Shown: positions 22,575 through 34,040, counted from the first letter of the stretch. The stretch: 64,000 nt of DNA from Limnanthes douglasii subsp. nivea (GCA_036936605.1 JAUPFV010000001.1:209791138-209855137); one strand, 5' to 3'. The notes: generated from the sequence alone by a model not told the origin. Numbers and translations are program-made.

Positions 22575-23717
22575 ATGGTGCGAGGAAGAACCAGAGGTCG
22601 CAGCGGCGTTGCTGTGGAAGGAGATGCAAGTGATTTCGGAGATCGCGAGAATGCTGACCTGCGCCGTCAGGTCGAGTATCTTGCCCATCAGATGGCTGAA
22701 CTTACTGTCAGGTAACCCAGTGTGGGGGTTGAAGGTCCCGATAACCCTTTTGGAGAAAGGCCAGAACGGAATGCTTATTCGGACCGCCGTTGGGAGCTTG
22801 GATTTAAGGTCAACATTCCTGACTTTGATGGTGGCCTTCGGGCGGAGGACTTTGTTGATTGGTTATCCCATGTTGAGGAGGTGCTGGACTTCAAGGAAGT
22901 CCCTAAGAAGAGATGGGTAGCTTTGGTTACCATCCACCTGCGCGGCAGGGTACAAGCTTGGTGGCAGCAGGTGAAAAAGATCCGTGCGTGTGAAGGCAAG
23001 GAGCAAGTACATAGTTGGGAGAAGTTCAAGAAGAAAATCCGCAAGGCATTCTTGCCTTACAATTTCGAGCGAGAATCGTTCCAGCGTTTCCAAAATCTTC
23101 ATCAGGGGCCACGCTCTATGGACGAGTATACGGAGGAGTGCTTTCAGTTGCTTGCTCGTAAAGATGTGAATGAGTCAACACATCAGCGGGTATCCCGCTA
23201 TATTGGGGGGTTGCACCCTCAACTCCAAGATGTGTTGAATATGTTCGACCTGTTGTCTGTTTCTGAAGCACATCGGCGTGCCCTCCAGGCAGAAAAACAG
23301 TTAGCTCGACGGACCCAGATTGTCATACGAACTGGTGCTCCTACAGGGACCTCAGCGGCCGCACCAGTTCCATGTCCAACCATTCCAATTGTTCCCATTG
23401 GTGCGACCAGCCGTCCAATCGTTCCCATTATTCCCATTGGTGCGACCAACCGTTCTGCTGATAAGTTACGTTGCTTTGGATGTGGTGAGTTAGGGCATCG
23501 TCAGGTAGAGTGTCCGAATGCTATGGGTGCTAGGGGTCTTTTCTCTCATGAGGCGTTTGAACCGGCCCCCATTGTTCCTGATGGTCTCTCGAAGTTTGAT
23601 ATATATGATGATGATGTGACTGAGGTCACAGAGGAGGTTGTGACTGGTGATGTTGGTGCAGTTCTGATGGTACGACGTACTTTTCTTTCCCCTCGTGTTC
23701 CTGCTCAGAGTGACTGA
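22575..23717 (+). pseudogene. gag: Gag of chromovirus G, one premature stop
   Basis: Gag forms the virus-like particle and binds element RNA. The frame starts at ATG 22,575 with an Arg/Gly-rich N-terminus and has one in-frame TAA (22,713-22,715). From 22,722 it is open for 331 codons. It contains the retrotransposon gag core ('DFVDWLSHVEEVLDFKEVPK', 'RGRVQAWWQQ', 'YTEECFQLLARKDV') and a canonical CCHC zinc knuckle CFGCGELGHRQVEC near residue 255 of the long open part. It ends at TGA 23,715-23,717, behind which the protease frame continues. Confidence 0.9.
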
Positions 23718-24065
23718 CTGCGGAATAATGTGTTTTAGTCCACTTGTACGATTGGCGGTAAGGTGTACACCTTCATTATTGATGCTGGGCTGTGAGAATG
23801 TAATTTCCGAGATAGCAGTTTCGAAGCTCGGGCTGAAATCAGAGTCGCACCCCAAACCATACAAGCTGGCCTGACTGAGTAAAGGTACTGATATCACTGT
23901 GTCTCAACGTGTGCTTGTATAATTTTCTGTAGGGAAGACATACCGAGATGAGGTGTTTTGTGATGTAGTGCCTATGGACGCTTGTCACTTATTGCGTGGC
24001 CGCCCTTGGGAGTATGATTAGTCTGTTGTGCATGATGGTCGTGCGAATACTTATTCATTCTTTTT
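23718..24065 (+). pseudogene. Protease remnant of chromovirus G
   Basis: Aspartic protease region: 'GGKVYTFIIDAG' carries the active-site Asp, then a frameshift at about 23,790 leads to 'CENVISEIAVSKLGLKSE', then 'VSQRVLV' and 'VVPMDACHLLRGRPWEYD'. Order and spacing match chromovirus proteases. At least four stops and the frameshift inactivate it. Confidence 0.8.
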
Positions 24066-24878
24066 TTGGGTAAGAATTTTGTTCTAGTACCGCCAAAGCC
24101 TCGGTCCCTCAGCATTGGCTCTGGTCCTTCCACAACGACTTTGCTATCCCGTGCTCCTTTTCAGGCGGCCATGGAAGAAGCTGGTGTGGTCTTCTTGCTG
24201 TTTTGTGATCCAGTTATGACTGATGTGTTTGCAGATGTGTTTCCTGTTGCTACCCCTGCAGTTCAGTCTCTTTTGCAAGAGTTTGCAGATGTGTTTCCTG
24301 TTGCTAGTCCTGCAGTTCAGTCTCTTTTGCAGGAGTTTGCAGATGTGTTTCTTTTCCAGGTGATGTATGGTGTTGTGCCCCAGGGTCCTGTCGACTTGCT
24401 CGTCCTGCCTAGTAAAATTCGTGTTCACACAATTGCTGAGGAGCTTGTCTCGCAGATTAGCCAAACCCACCAGAAGACATACGATCAGGCTGTCTTGAGC
24501 ACCGCCAAGTATAAGTCTCAGGCGGATCATCATCGCCGTGCTGTACAGTTTGAAGTTGGTGACTATGTGTGGGCAGTTCTAACTAAGGCTCGGTACCCTG
24601 CCGGTGAGTACAACAAACTGGCCGCCCGGAAGATTGGCCATGTGGAGATTGTGGAGAGGATCAACCCGAATTCTTATCGGTTGCGCTTGCCTAGCCATGT
24701 CCGTACGTCTGATGTCTTTAATGTTAAGCATCTGATTCCTTATGCAGGTGACTCTTCTGATGAGAAGACTGGTTCTGATTCGAGGGCGAATCTTCTCTAC
24801 CCCGGAGGGGATGATGCAGATAGATTAGCGTTAGAATTTATGAAGACAGACGATCACCCGAAGAATGCAACGAATTGA
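24066..24878 (+). CDS. Chimeric ORF: protease/RT linker joined to integrase C-terminus
   Basis: An open frame of 270 codons formed by the internal deletion. The N-terminal part is the linker before RT, with 'EFADVF' that normally leads into RT. At about 24,355 it joins 'FQVMYGVVPQGPVDLL', which normally follows the integrase core. The rest is the integrase C-terminal domain ('QFEVGDYVWAVLT', 'HVEIVERINPNSYRLRLPSH') and runs through the PPT into the 3' LTR. RT, RNase H and the catalytic integrase core are absent, so no enzymatic activity is expected. It is open, but whether it is expressed cannot be seen. Confidence 0.8.
   Translation: MGKNFVLVPPKPRSLSIGSGPSTTTLLSRAPFQAAMEEAGVVFLLFCDPVMTDVFADVFPVATPAVQSLLQEFADVFPVASPAVQSLLQEFADVFLFQVMYGVVPQGPVDLLVLPSKIRVHTIAEELVSQISQTHQKTYDQAVLSTAKYKSQADHHRRAVQFEVGDYVWAVLTKARYPAGEYNKLAARKIGHVEIVERINPNSYRLRLPSHVRTSDVFNVKHLIPYAGDSSDEKTGSDSRANLLYPGGDDADRLALEFMKTDDHPKNATN
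24231..24352 (+). repeat. 54-bp in-frame tandem duplication in the linker
   Basis: A 54-bp unit beginning GCAGATGTGTTTCCTGTTGC occurs at 24,231-24,284 and 24,285-24,338 with three mismatches, followed by a partial third unit. It adds 18 residues (ADVFPVA..PAVQSLLQEF) per copy without breaking the frame. Confidence 0.9.
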
Positions 24879-25132
24879 CAGTTTCGGAGCTCCCGGTGTC
24901 CAATTTTGACCCACAACACCTTATTTCGAAGGGCATTTTTGGGCATTCGGAGTCATTTACTATTTTATTTGGAATTTTTATTACTTTAGGGCATTTTTGG
25001 TATTTTTGTATTAGGGTTTTTATTCGAACTCTTATTTAAACAGATTTTGTTTACAATGTAATGGAGTTGAATTTTGATAAAAAAACATTAGGGTTTCCCC
25101 TATATTGGCTTCTCTGCGTTTACTCTGTATCA
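24812..25132 (+). repeat. 3' LTR of chromovirus G
   Basis: Starts TGATGCAGATAG directly after the purine tract CGGAGGGGA and ends TCTGTATCA, followed by the target duplication TATAT. Length 321 bp. Confidence 0.9.
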
Positions 25133-25137
25133 TATAT

Positions 25138-25330
25138 CCATGAGAGTCCTCAGTGCATTAAATACTTGAGAAATAATAGCTTGAAGGAAAAACAATACAA
25201 TGTTGATAGCTTTGGATAAAGTCTTACTGAGCTGCGAGTCTTCAGTGCATGAAAAACTAAGAAATCCTGAAATTGGAGGATAAATAATATATTTTGAGAC
25301 TCTTTTAATTTAAGCAGAGTGATTAGTTTT
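25138..25330 (-). repeat. Degenerate tandem repeats right of the chromovirus insertion
   Basis: Continuation of the array at 21,950-22,219; 'gagtcctcagtgcattaaata' near 25,142 and 'gagtcttcagtgcatgaaaaac' near 25,228 are two units about 85 bp apart. Confidence 0.45.
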
Positions 25331-25379
25331 GAAGGTACAATTTTTTTTGTTTCTAGACCCCGTACAGTCCTTAATGTGT

Positions 25380-25625
25380 AGGAATAATTTTAAAATCATC
25401 TAAAAACTTATTTGTTTGTGAGAGTATATGGATTCCCTAAATTATTTAGGACTAAGTTTAGAATCATCCAGAAATTAAATTGTTTACAAGGGTTCGAAGA
25501 CTCCCTTGAATGTTTAGGACCGTGTTTAGAATCATTCATCCACTTAGATTGTTTGCCGGGGTTTGAGGAATCCTTGGGTTGTTTAGAATTGCGTTTAACA
25601 TCATCTAGAAACTTAGATAAACATG
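25380..25625 (-). repeat. Tandem repeat, 68-69-bp period, 3.6 units
   Basis: Units start at 25,380, 25,448, 25,516 and 25,585. Each contains variants of 'aggac.g.gtttagaatcatc', 'cttagattgtttg' and 'gaatccctt'. The array lies just beyond the integrase end of Tat element C, the equivalent place to the arrays of elements A and B. The overlapping ORFs at 25,408-25,717 follow from the repeat. Confidence 0.8.
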
Positions 25626-25859
25626 GAATTTTTTTATTAATTATATACCTCACTAAACCTTCCCATATCATCGGGGTAGGAAATAGTGTACCTCAAAAGA
25701 AGAAAAATAATATGTAAAAATGTACAAGTAGTATCAAGAGCTATATAGTACTTTATGAACTGTAAAGATTTAATTAATTTAATATTTGAGGAATGCAAAA
25801 TAGGTTATCATTATTCATCCCACAAGTTGTATATTCCAAGCTTGACAATAAATTATATT

Positions 25860-27340
25860 GTATATGGATTCTTGCAGTTTGGACCCAGCTTGCCAATTGC
25901 ACTGTCCTTGGTCTAAAGGAACACACATCTGAGAATTTTATCTCCAACTTTACAGTTTGAAAAGTGGACTTTAGAATTTTATCTATATATCATTAAGTAT
26001 TGTGCTTTCCTCTTAAGTAAGATTTAATCCTGCTTTGTTTGAATGCATCCAATTTGAATCTCCTAGCTTCAATGTTTATTATTTCACAGTTTGAATCTCC
26101 TAGATTCAATGTTTATTATTTCACCATATATTGATATTTTGAATAAAGGGAAGATTATTTGTGATGGCATTATTTCCTACATGTCATAGACTAGACAAAA
26201 TGGTGTCTCAATAGTTTTAGTTCGTGGTATGGTCTTGTAAAATCATAAAACTTTCTGTAGGAAGTCTAGCCACTTTATGGATGCACCTTCTAGCATTCTC
26301 CTTACACCTTCCAATTAGTTGGAACGGAGAGTAGAAGTTTTGTATATACATTGTGCTTGACTTAAAAATACTAAGTGATAATTTTGGAATTTTGAAGTAT
26401 TGTTTATGGTGATAACCCTTGGTATTCTATATCATCATTAAATGTTGATCTTCAGGAGGTTGAAAACTCTATTCACCTTGATATTTTCTAAAGGCTCTAA
26501 TTTCACACACTTTAAGAAATAATCCATTGCACCATGAGGTACTCCCTTCCTCATGATGCCTTCAGCTGGGGCTTCATAATTTCAAGTCCTTATATATCAA
26601 ATAAAATATCTTCTGATATGGTCTCTAGCCAAACAAATATGATTTGGATTGAATTAAAAAAGCGTTTACATGTATTGCAATGTGTGACAAAGTTTTTTTC
26701 ACCTGCCAAAATGATGGGACACTGTAAACTTTTGAGATGATTATTATATGCAATAACTTGTAGCCATAGTGAGCACTTGAGACACTGAAGCAAAAGTATT
26801 GTAATGCCATATCTTTATAATATTTTGGCCACCCATACATATCTCGTTGATATGATTTTGATGCACCTAGCTTCAGCTTTACCTTTTGGTAACCTCGCTT
26901 TTGTAAAGTATGTTGTTATGGATGATCTCTAGTTATCATCATATTCAGTAAGAATTACTTAGGGTACTTAAACACTTGGTAAAATTATGATTTGTAGAGT
27001 GACTGATGGTTTCTCTTGAATTATTCTTCATGGTGTTGAATCTCATATAGGCTCAAGAACTAAAAACATATGCCATTGCATTTTCTGTCATATAAACGTT
27101 TTCAAATGTGAATTGACCGAATAAAGTCGTCTAACGGTTTAGTTCCCTTATGTACTAAATCAAAGTATATTTTTTTCTTATGCTTGGACCAAACTATAGT
27201 TGAGTACAAGTGGATAATATGTTAAGAACTTCACCTTTTGGGCACTACAGATGATGGCAAGTCTTAGTTATGCAATATCAACTTCATACTTTACCTCATT
27301 GTTGGAGGCCATGGAAGCCTAAGTTGATACGTTAGAAAGA
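25860..27340 (-). pseudogene. Tat element C: aRNH remnant and integrase
   Basis: The minus strand shows an aRNH trace near 27,320-27,270 whose nucleotide sequence matches the aRNH of element B ('cctcattgtt.ga.gcc'). Integrase follows: 'DYFLKCVKLEPLENIK' near 26,550-26,500, 'RRMLEGASIKWLDFLQKVL' near 26,300-26,245, 'TPFCLVYDM' near 26,200 and the C-terminal 'KVHFSNCKVGDKILRCVFL' near 25,985-25,925, then 'IGKLGPN' to about 25,880. Stops and frameshifts are frequent. RT and gag are not found upstream (27,340-29,000). Confidence 0.7.
26053..26125 (+). repeat. 37-bp tandem duplication inside the integrase remnant
   Basis: 'tttgaatctcctag.ttcaa' with its continuation 'tgtttattatttcac' occurs at 26,053 and 26,090, one mismatch in 36 bp. 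It is younger than the decay of element C. Confidence 0.9.
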
Positions 27341-28020
27341 CTTTTAAGGATTTTCTTATAACCATACAAATAAAAAATAAAGACCCTTTGAAAACACAAC
27401 AATTACTCTTAGATGGCTAAAATAAAGTTATATAATTATTAATATTTAAAATGTAATGTTTGGATACTAAAAATTAAATAAACTCTCATTGACAATTTTT
27501 TCTCATTGATCTATTCTAGAATATCTTTTTATGTGGACCTTGATAAAATAGGCTGATATTAAAAATTTTACTTTGAGTGGATTTATAGTCTTTAGCATTT
27601 AACAATATTATCTTGAAGTTGTAGAAGTAGTTGAGATGTTGTAGACGCTACTGTGAACTGAAACATAAACCACGATAACAAAATAAACACCATCATCTTC
27701 GCTCTTTATTATCACAAGGTATGACTTTTAAGGGGACTCATACAACAATCAGTATAATATTTTTCTTCTCCTTTGTCTCTATTCTCTTTGTCCATAAATA
27801 TATGATTTCTTTCTTTTTCTTCTTTTATAAAAAATGAGTATTTCTTAATTTTATTTCTAAATTAGATAAATAGTCATAGTTATGAAGGTTTTATGGTGGT
27901 TTACTATATTCTGCATACTCTCAATGTCTGAAAAACATTGTTTGTATTTTTTGAAACTCTGGGTATAACAAGTACGAAAAACACGATGAAAACTATGGGT
28001 ATAACAAACGCGAATAAAGG
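27340..28020. other. No gene seen
   Basis: AT-rich sequence between the element C remnant and the tandem array; no motif, LTR or ORF that can be supported. Confidence 0.5.
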
Positions 28021-28620
28021 GTTAAATTTGATTTTTTTTGCTTTAGTGCGAATTAAGAAACATGAGTAAATGCGAAACAAAGGTTAAATGAAGTGCAAAA
28101 TATGAAATAATGGTTAACGAAACTGTAAAACAAATGTTAAATTTGAATGTTTTTTTTGCATTAGTGCAAACTGCAAAATATGGGTAAAAATGAAATGCAA
28201 AATGCAAAACAAGTGTTAAGTTAAATGCAAAATGGGAAACAAAGGTTAAATTTGATTTTGTTTTGCTAAAGTGTGAACTACGAAACAAGGGTAAATGTGA
28301 AAGGTAGAATAATGCTTAAAAACGTGCGAAATATAAAAAAATGGCTAAATTTGGTTTATTTTTGCCTAAACACGAACTACAAAATACGTGTAAATGAAAA
28401 ACAATAGCTGAAGAAAATGTGCAACGAAAAGAATGCTAATTTTGTTTTTAACTTAGTGCGAATTGCGAAACAATTGTATAAAAAATTCAAAAAATAAGGA
28501 TTAAGAGAAGTGAAAATTGTGAAACAAAAGTTATATTTGAATATTTTTTACCAAAGCACGAATTGCAATTCTTGGTAACACGAAATGCGAAACAAAAATC
28601 AAATAAAGTGAGAAATAATA
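28020..28620 (+). repeat. Degenerate tandem array, six units of about 95-115 bp
   Basis: Each unit starts with 'taaatttga' plus a T-run, then 'gc.ttagtgcgaa.t.cgaaac' and further 'gcgaaacaaaggttaaat' words. Unit starts are near 28,023, 28,138, 28,247, 28,343, 28,437 and 28,530. Within each unit the short word 'gaaa.aaaggttaa' repeats again, so the array has two levels of periodicity. It looks like an old satellite or minisatellite. The ORF at 28,043-28,288 (minus) is an artefact of it. Confidence 0.75.
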
Positions 28621-29079
28621 ACACTTTATCTCATTTGACAACTTTTTTTTAAATAATATCATTCATGGATCTCGTTTCTTCGTCTTAAAAACAAAATAAC
28701 GGTATTTTCAAATAATTTTCTGAACTACAAATTTAAAAATAATATAAAAAACGTTCTAACGAAAAAACATTTTCTTTAAGCTTATGAGGTAATTTTAATA
28801 GAAAATATGGTCGAAATATATTTCAATATGTTTGAATTTTTAAATATTAATTTGTAGCGATTTTTGTTTATGTATCACATAATAACTAATCCATTAAAAA
28901 ACCTTAGAAATCCACCATTTTCTAGTTGAAACCCTTAGTCATTTGCAAGTAATAATAAATTTTATCTTTTAAACATAAGATTTCGTAAAAATATGGATTG
29001 ATATATGACTTAGATATGAACAACAACTATCATATATATATATTGATTGATTTTATATATGTAAATCTGCATTGAATTT

Positions 29080-29142
29080 GTTCTTAAAAGAAAATAATTA
29101 TAATTAGAAGTGTAATTGCTTAAAATATATGTAAATCTGCAT

Positions 29143-29200
<58 letters not shown>

Positions 29201-29650
29201 ATTTTGCAAAGCTGAATCAGGATGGATTGAATTTTGTAATTGCTTAGTGATGTACTAACTATTATTTACACGAGATTTCATTTCTAAGTAATCAGATTTA
29301 TGAAATAGATATGAATTTGACTAAAATATAGAAGATCGGTTATGGAAGTAATTATGTAGATATCATGTCAAATTGAAGTTTGGTAAAGAATGATTGAAGC
29401 CAAATATTGAAATTTAAGTATAAACATAAACTTTTAGGTAACACGTTATGAAGAAGGAATGACACTTGAATGTTATTGCGACTAAAACACCGTGTGGCAT
29501 CGGTCGTGAGGTAAACCCATAATGTTGTCGCAGAAACTTCATGATGCATCGCATCAACAACCCTAATTGTCGCAGTGACACCAAGTTTGCTGCAATGAAA
29601 ACCCCTTGATGCAACTTGACACCTTATTTCCACCTTAAATATGTATTCTT
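29080..29650 (+). repeat. Diverged 5' LTR of copia D
   Basis: Shares 'ttgcttagtgatgtact', 'gaagtaattatgtagatatc', 'aaagaatgattgaagccaaatattg' with the region 34,500-34,640. A long AT microsatellite sits inside it. Exact ends cannot be fixed. Confidence 0.5.
29142..29198. repeat. AT microsatellite of about 57 bp
   Basis: Uninterrupted alternating A and T. It is flanked on the left by the word 'tatatgtaaatctgcattga', which also occurs about 70 bp earlier (near 29,057), so the microsatellite has grown at a local duplication. Confidence 0.95.
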
Positions 29651-30239
29651 CTGCACCTGGATCATATAAATTATGTTTATAATTGAGATTATTTGCGTGG
29701 TTGTTAAGTGATTATATGTTATATGAATTTTATGAATAAGGTTTGTTTAATTTTAGTAAGTAATTCATGAAGCCAACATATCGGCAAAGTGATCCGTGTT
29801 GGTGAATAATTAACTTCAAGTTTTGAGAGGTTCATGATTAATATTATTATGTATTATCGGTCCAAAAGAAGGTATATTTTCATAATTAATCATGAACACA
29901 AGGATGTCAATTGTAAATTGATTATTAAGTGTGTAGTCAAAATAAGGAAAACAACCCAAAGGAAGTTTCGTGGGATCAACAATGACTTTTTTCAAACTTA
30001 TACAAGTGCATGTTAATATGTTTGCACAAATGTATCTTATTAGAGGTGTAAGGTTATGTTTTACTTTAAATATGTCATATTTAAACATTTTTTGGGTTAT
30101 ATGTCTAATAATTTTGTGACTTCTGTGATATATATTATATATTGTTATAGAAAATACCATTAACCATATAGGTAATAAACCTCTCATTTTAGATGTACTA
30201 GTTTTCTCAAATGAAAAAAGAGATGAAATATTAATTGAA

Positions 30240-30920
30240 TTGTCATTGTTTTGAATTAACATTAAGAACTGTGTACCCCATGTCCCTTAATGAACATAGT
30301 TCCCATAAAGATAAAATTGAATTTGAGGCTTGGGATGAGTCAAATAGATTATGCTTGGAAATCATGAAATAGTAAATGCATTTGGAATTGTTTGAAGCTA
30401 TCTCGATTGAGATCACCCATGTATTTGAAATTCTCAAAGAAAAGGTTCTTCATATAGATCTCCACCATAAATTTTCATTGGAAAAATAACAATAATACAT
30501 CATATGTTTTGGGTGTCAATTGATCGACTTAACGTTAAGGGTACTTTAGAGGTTCTGTTTTGTTTTTTTACTCAGCATGGGAAGTGGACAGTTAATAAAC
30601 TAGATTCTCATGCTACTTAAGAGGAGGAAAAACTAAAACAAGAATTTCATGATGAACATATGATGAGTTATCAACAAGGTAAAGAATAGAAGAGACATTG
30701 TGATAGAGCATTTGATAAAGCATCTAGTTCAGGGAACACAAATACATAAAGAATCATTTGCTATAGGTTGATGTTTTTTTTACAAAAGGATGAGGCATGT
30801 TGAAAGAGAGTGTGAAAAATACCAACCTTATATGAAAGCCAACGATAATCTCACAACTCTGACATGTTCAAAAATAAAATTAGTTTCCATTTTAAGAAAC
30901 ACATAGTGGATTGATACGGT
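30240..30920 (+). pseudogene. Gag remnant of copia D
   Basis: Visible: 'KIEFEAWDESNRLCLEIMK' near 30,315-30,372 (UBN2-type copia gag) and, after several stops, 'RMRHVERECEKYQPYMKAN' near 30,791-30,845, the second half of a CCHC knuckle. The long minus-strand ORF at 29,816-30,262 lies opposite the upstream part and shows no motif. Confidence 0.6.
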
Positions 30921-31449
30921 GATGGCTACCCATGCGAGTATTTCTATACAAAGTATGATAAAGAGATTAAGCCTCCATGACGGTGAAAAAATTGATTTAT
31001 AAAGGGAGAGAAATTTGTAACTGGTTTTATGTTTTTATGATTTTCTTTTGTTACTCTCTCGTGGTAATTATTTATTTTTAAAAGATGTTTATATGTACCT
31101 TCGTCCCGTAGGAATTTCATTTCTTTTCTTGTTTTGGACAACTTTGTTTATTCTTATCTCTTTGGAAATAATCAAATAACTCTTTCGTTATATAATGTCA
31201 TGGTTGACACTCGATGTTTAAGAATGAATGATGTGTCAAATCTATTAGATATTGTCAAAATAAACTAATTAATAAAACTAAAAATTTTAAAAATCTTTAA
31301 GTCATATTTCTAAAGTAAGAATGGGTAAGCTTATTTCTTAAGGATCATTAAGTTCACTTGATTATTTAGAATTTGATTCTTGCATAGAATGTATCATGAG
31401 GAAACATTCAAAAATCAATGTTATGTGCATATAGAGAAAATTAAGTCTT

Positions 31450-32130
31450 AGTTGATACATATAGATATTTGTTGATTATTTTCAAATACGTCATGGGACG
31501 AGCAACGGTATTTCATATCATTTATAAATGATTTCTCTCGAACAAATACCTCTACCATATTTATGATAAATAGGAAGTCATACATAAGTTCATAGTTTTC
31601 AAGACCGAACAAGAAAAATAATTAGGTAAGATAATAAAGTGCATCATATTTTATCGTTCGGGTAAACAACTTTGTTGAGAATTTAAAAATTACCTAAAAT
31701 AATACAGTGTAGTTCCCAATTATACAATTTTGGGTACTCCTGGCATAAATGATGTATTTGAAATACGAAATCATACACTTAAAAATATAGTGAAAAGTAT
31801 GAATAACCATTTGACTATACCACTATCATTATGGGGTAATGCTATTAAAATTTGATGTATACATTCTTAATAATGTTGCTACAAAATTAACCATTAAGAA
31901 CCCATATGAACGTTTGGTTGGTTGCAAGCATAGCTTGAAATATATGCATATACGGGGGTGTTCATCGGAAGCAAAGCCTTATAGGCCGAATGAAAAAAAA
32001 AATGGACCATAAGACAATTAACTACTATTTAATTGGTTATTTGTAAGATTTTCAACGAGCTTTGAATTTGACGATCCTTCCACTAAAATTATTTATTATA
32101 CATAATGTTGAGTTTGAGAGGGGATAATTT
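31450..32130 (+). pseudogene. Integrase remnant of copia D
   Basis: Recognisable blocks: 'YFISFINDFSRTN' near 31,510-31,548, containing the position of a catalytic Asp, 'NVATKLTIKNPYERLVGCKH' near 31,870-31,930 and 'GCSSEAKPYRPNEKK' near 31,957-32,000. These are standard copia integrase C-terminal sequences. Frames change repeatedly. Confidence 0.7.
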
Positions 32131-32609
32131 AGAAATAAATTCAATAAAAATATATTTATAGACATTCATGAAGGTTTCAACAAAGATAATCAGGTATTAA
32201 AGTATTGTGTTACAACGAAAATCATTTCAGTATTATTAGATCATGAAAATACTCAAAATCAAACAAATATTCAATTTGAGGGTTTTAATAAAGATACATA
32301 TATGTTTATGTTAGAACATGAAAATAATCAAAATAATCTTCCATGTGGAGAGAAAAATGGAATTGTTTATGAAAATCAAAACTCTAAATTGTTAAGAAGT
32401 GCAAAATAAAGTAATAGTACCATTAAAAAGGCCCACAAGATATAAGAAAAATGTTATATATTCAGATTATGTCGTATATATTCAACATCACTGAGATTCA
32501 TGTGGTGTAATGCTAAATAGTCTGACGTATTTTGGTAAAACCATAAATAAATTTTATTTTTATTTATGGATCAACACTATGAAAGAATAGTATAAGTCTA
32601 CGCAAGATA

Positions 32610-34040
32610 ACATGATATGTGAGCTTGTCCTATTACCCAAAATAAATAAGTCGATTGATTATAAGTGAACTTACAAAACCAAACGAGATTCATTGGGTAA
32701 TATGGAGAGACATAAAACATAACTTGTGGAAAATAATTTATACTCATTATGAAAGGATTGACTTTAAAAATACCTTTTTTCCGATGTCATCGAAATAATA
32801 TTTTATGAAAATCATAGCATTAGTTGCACACTTTAAGACCTTCACCAAATTGATGTTAATAATACTTTTATAATTATGACATTATAAAAACGATATATAA
32901 AGTAAAAATTAAGAGCTTTGTATTTGGCGATCCAAAGTATATGTTATGCAAACTAAATAAATCTATTTACAGACTTAAACATGCTTGTCAATAGTGGTAC
33001 CATAACTTTCGTGAGGTAATGATCTCTTTTGGATTTGAGATGATCTCGTTTGAGGACTATGTGTATCAAAATTTTAGTAGAAGTAAGTTCATATTTTTAG
33101 GTTTTTATATTGATGATATATTGTCTACTACGAACGATAAAACATTGTTACATACATACTACTAAGATATTTTAGTTAAATAAATTCGATATGAAAGACC
33201 TTGGTGATGTAAATTTTATATTAGGAATCCAGATTCACTGAAAATCCTAAGGCTGTTACAAAAGATATATATAGTCTGTTTTAGCATTATATAATATCAA
33301 CTAACAGACCCATGAATACCCATATAACAAAAAAAGACGTATTAAGTTTTAGTCAATGTCCATAGACAAAACATCAGATTGAGGGTATGCAAACAATTAT
33401 TTATGGTTTGGTAGTTGAGAGTTTGATATATGATAAATTATACTAGGTCTAACATTTCCTTTGTTTTTAGTTTATTGGGTAGATATATTAGTAACTTAGG
33501 GATGTACCATTAAAGATCAATAAAGAGGGTTCTCTAGTAGCTACAACAAATAAAAAGACATACGTTGACATATAAGAAGTCCACTCATATGTTAGTGGAT
33601 ATGTAGACACAATTAGAAGCCTTTAAGGAAATATATTCCTATAAGGTGAGGTGCGATATCATGGAGAAGTGTAAAGCAAATGCTAATTGCATCCTTTAAA
33701 ATGGCAACATAATACAGTGCATGCTTTTGAAGCATATAACCATGCAATGTAGTTGCGTAATATTATCAATTGACCACGTGTTGTAAGTGAGATATTAAAA
33801 CCCATGAAGCTATATTATGACAATAACTCTACAGTTCAATATTAAAAGTAACATAATCTTATTTAAGTGTAAACCTATAGATATCGAGTTCGTATCTGTT
33901 AAAGAGAGAGTACAAATTCGTCAAATTAGTATATAGAACATCGATAAAAACATTCTATGGTAGCACATCATCTTACCAAAACAATACTACTTACATTTTT
34001 CAAGAATACACCATCATGATGGGTGATGTTTGTTTAGAGG
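32610..34040 (+). pseudogene. RT and RNase H remnant of copia D
   Basis: RT blocks: 'YKWTYKTKRDSLGNMERHKT' near 32,655-32,715, 'MLCKLNKSIYRLKHACQ' near 32,941-32,990, 'SFGFEMISFEDYVY' and 'FLGFYIDDILS' near 33,095-33,125. The active-site YIDD is kept. 'YERPW' after a frameshift marks the end of RT. RNase H continues as 'YTRSNISFVFSLLGRYISN' near 33,435-33,490 and fades near 34,000. Confidence 0.7.

Larger units (their letters stand above)
22220..25132 (+). mobile_element. Non-autonomous chromovirus (Reina-like) G, complete with LTRs
   Basis: A whole element: 5' LTR, PBS, gag, protease, deleted pol, PPT, 3' LTR. The 5-bp direct repeat TATAT flanks it (22,215-22,219 and 25,133-25,137), which fixes both ends. 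RT, RNase H and the integrase core are missing, so it cannot transpose alone. Short LTRs of about 320 bp, the tRNA-iMet PBS and the gag type suggest the Reina branch of chromoviruses; the branch assignment is tentative. GC content is visibly higher than in the surroundings, consistent with a younger insertion. Confidence 0.9.

Noticed and set aside
24144..24533. Minus-strand ORF of 129 codons
   Set aside because: It is antisense to the chimeric ORF of the chromovirus; its repeated 'KHICKLLQKRLNCR' comes from the 54-bp duplication.
28020..28620. CRISPR-like array
   Set aside because: The units are long, degenerate and without distinct spacers, and the DNA is plant nuclear.
29816..30262. Minus-strand ORF of 148 codons
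   Set aside because: It lies opposite the gag region of copia D and has no recognisable domain.
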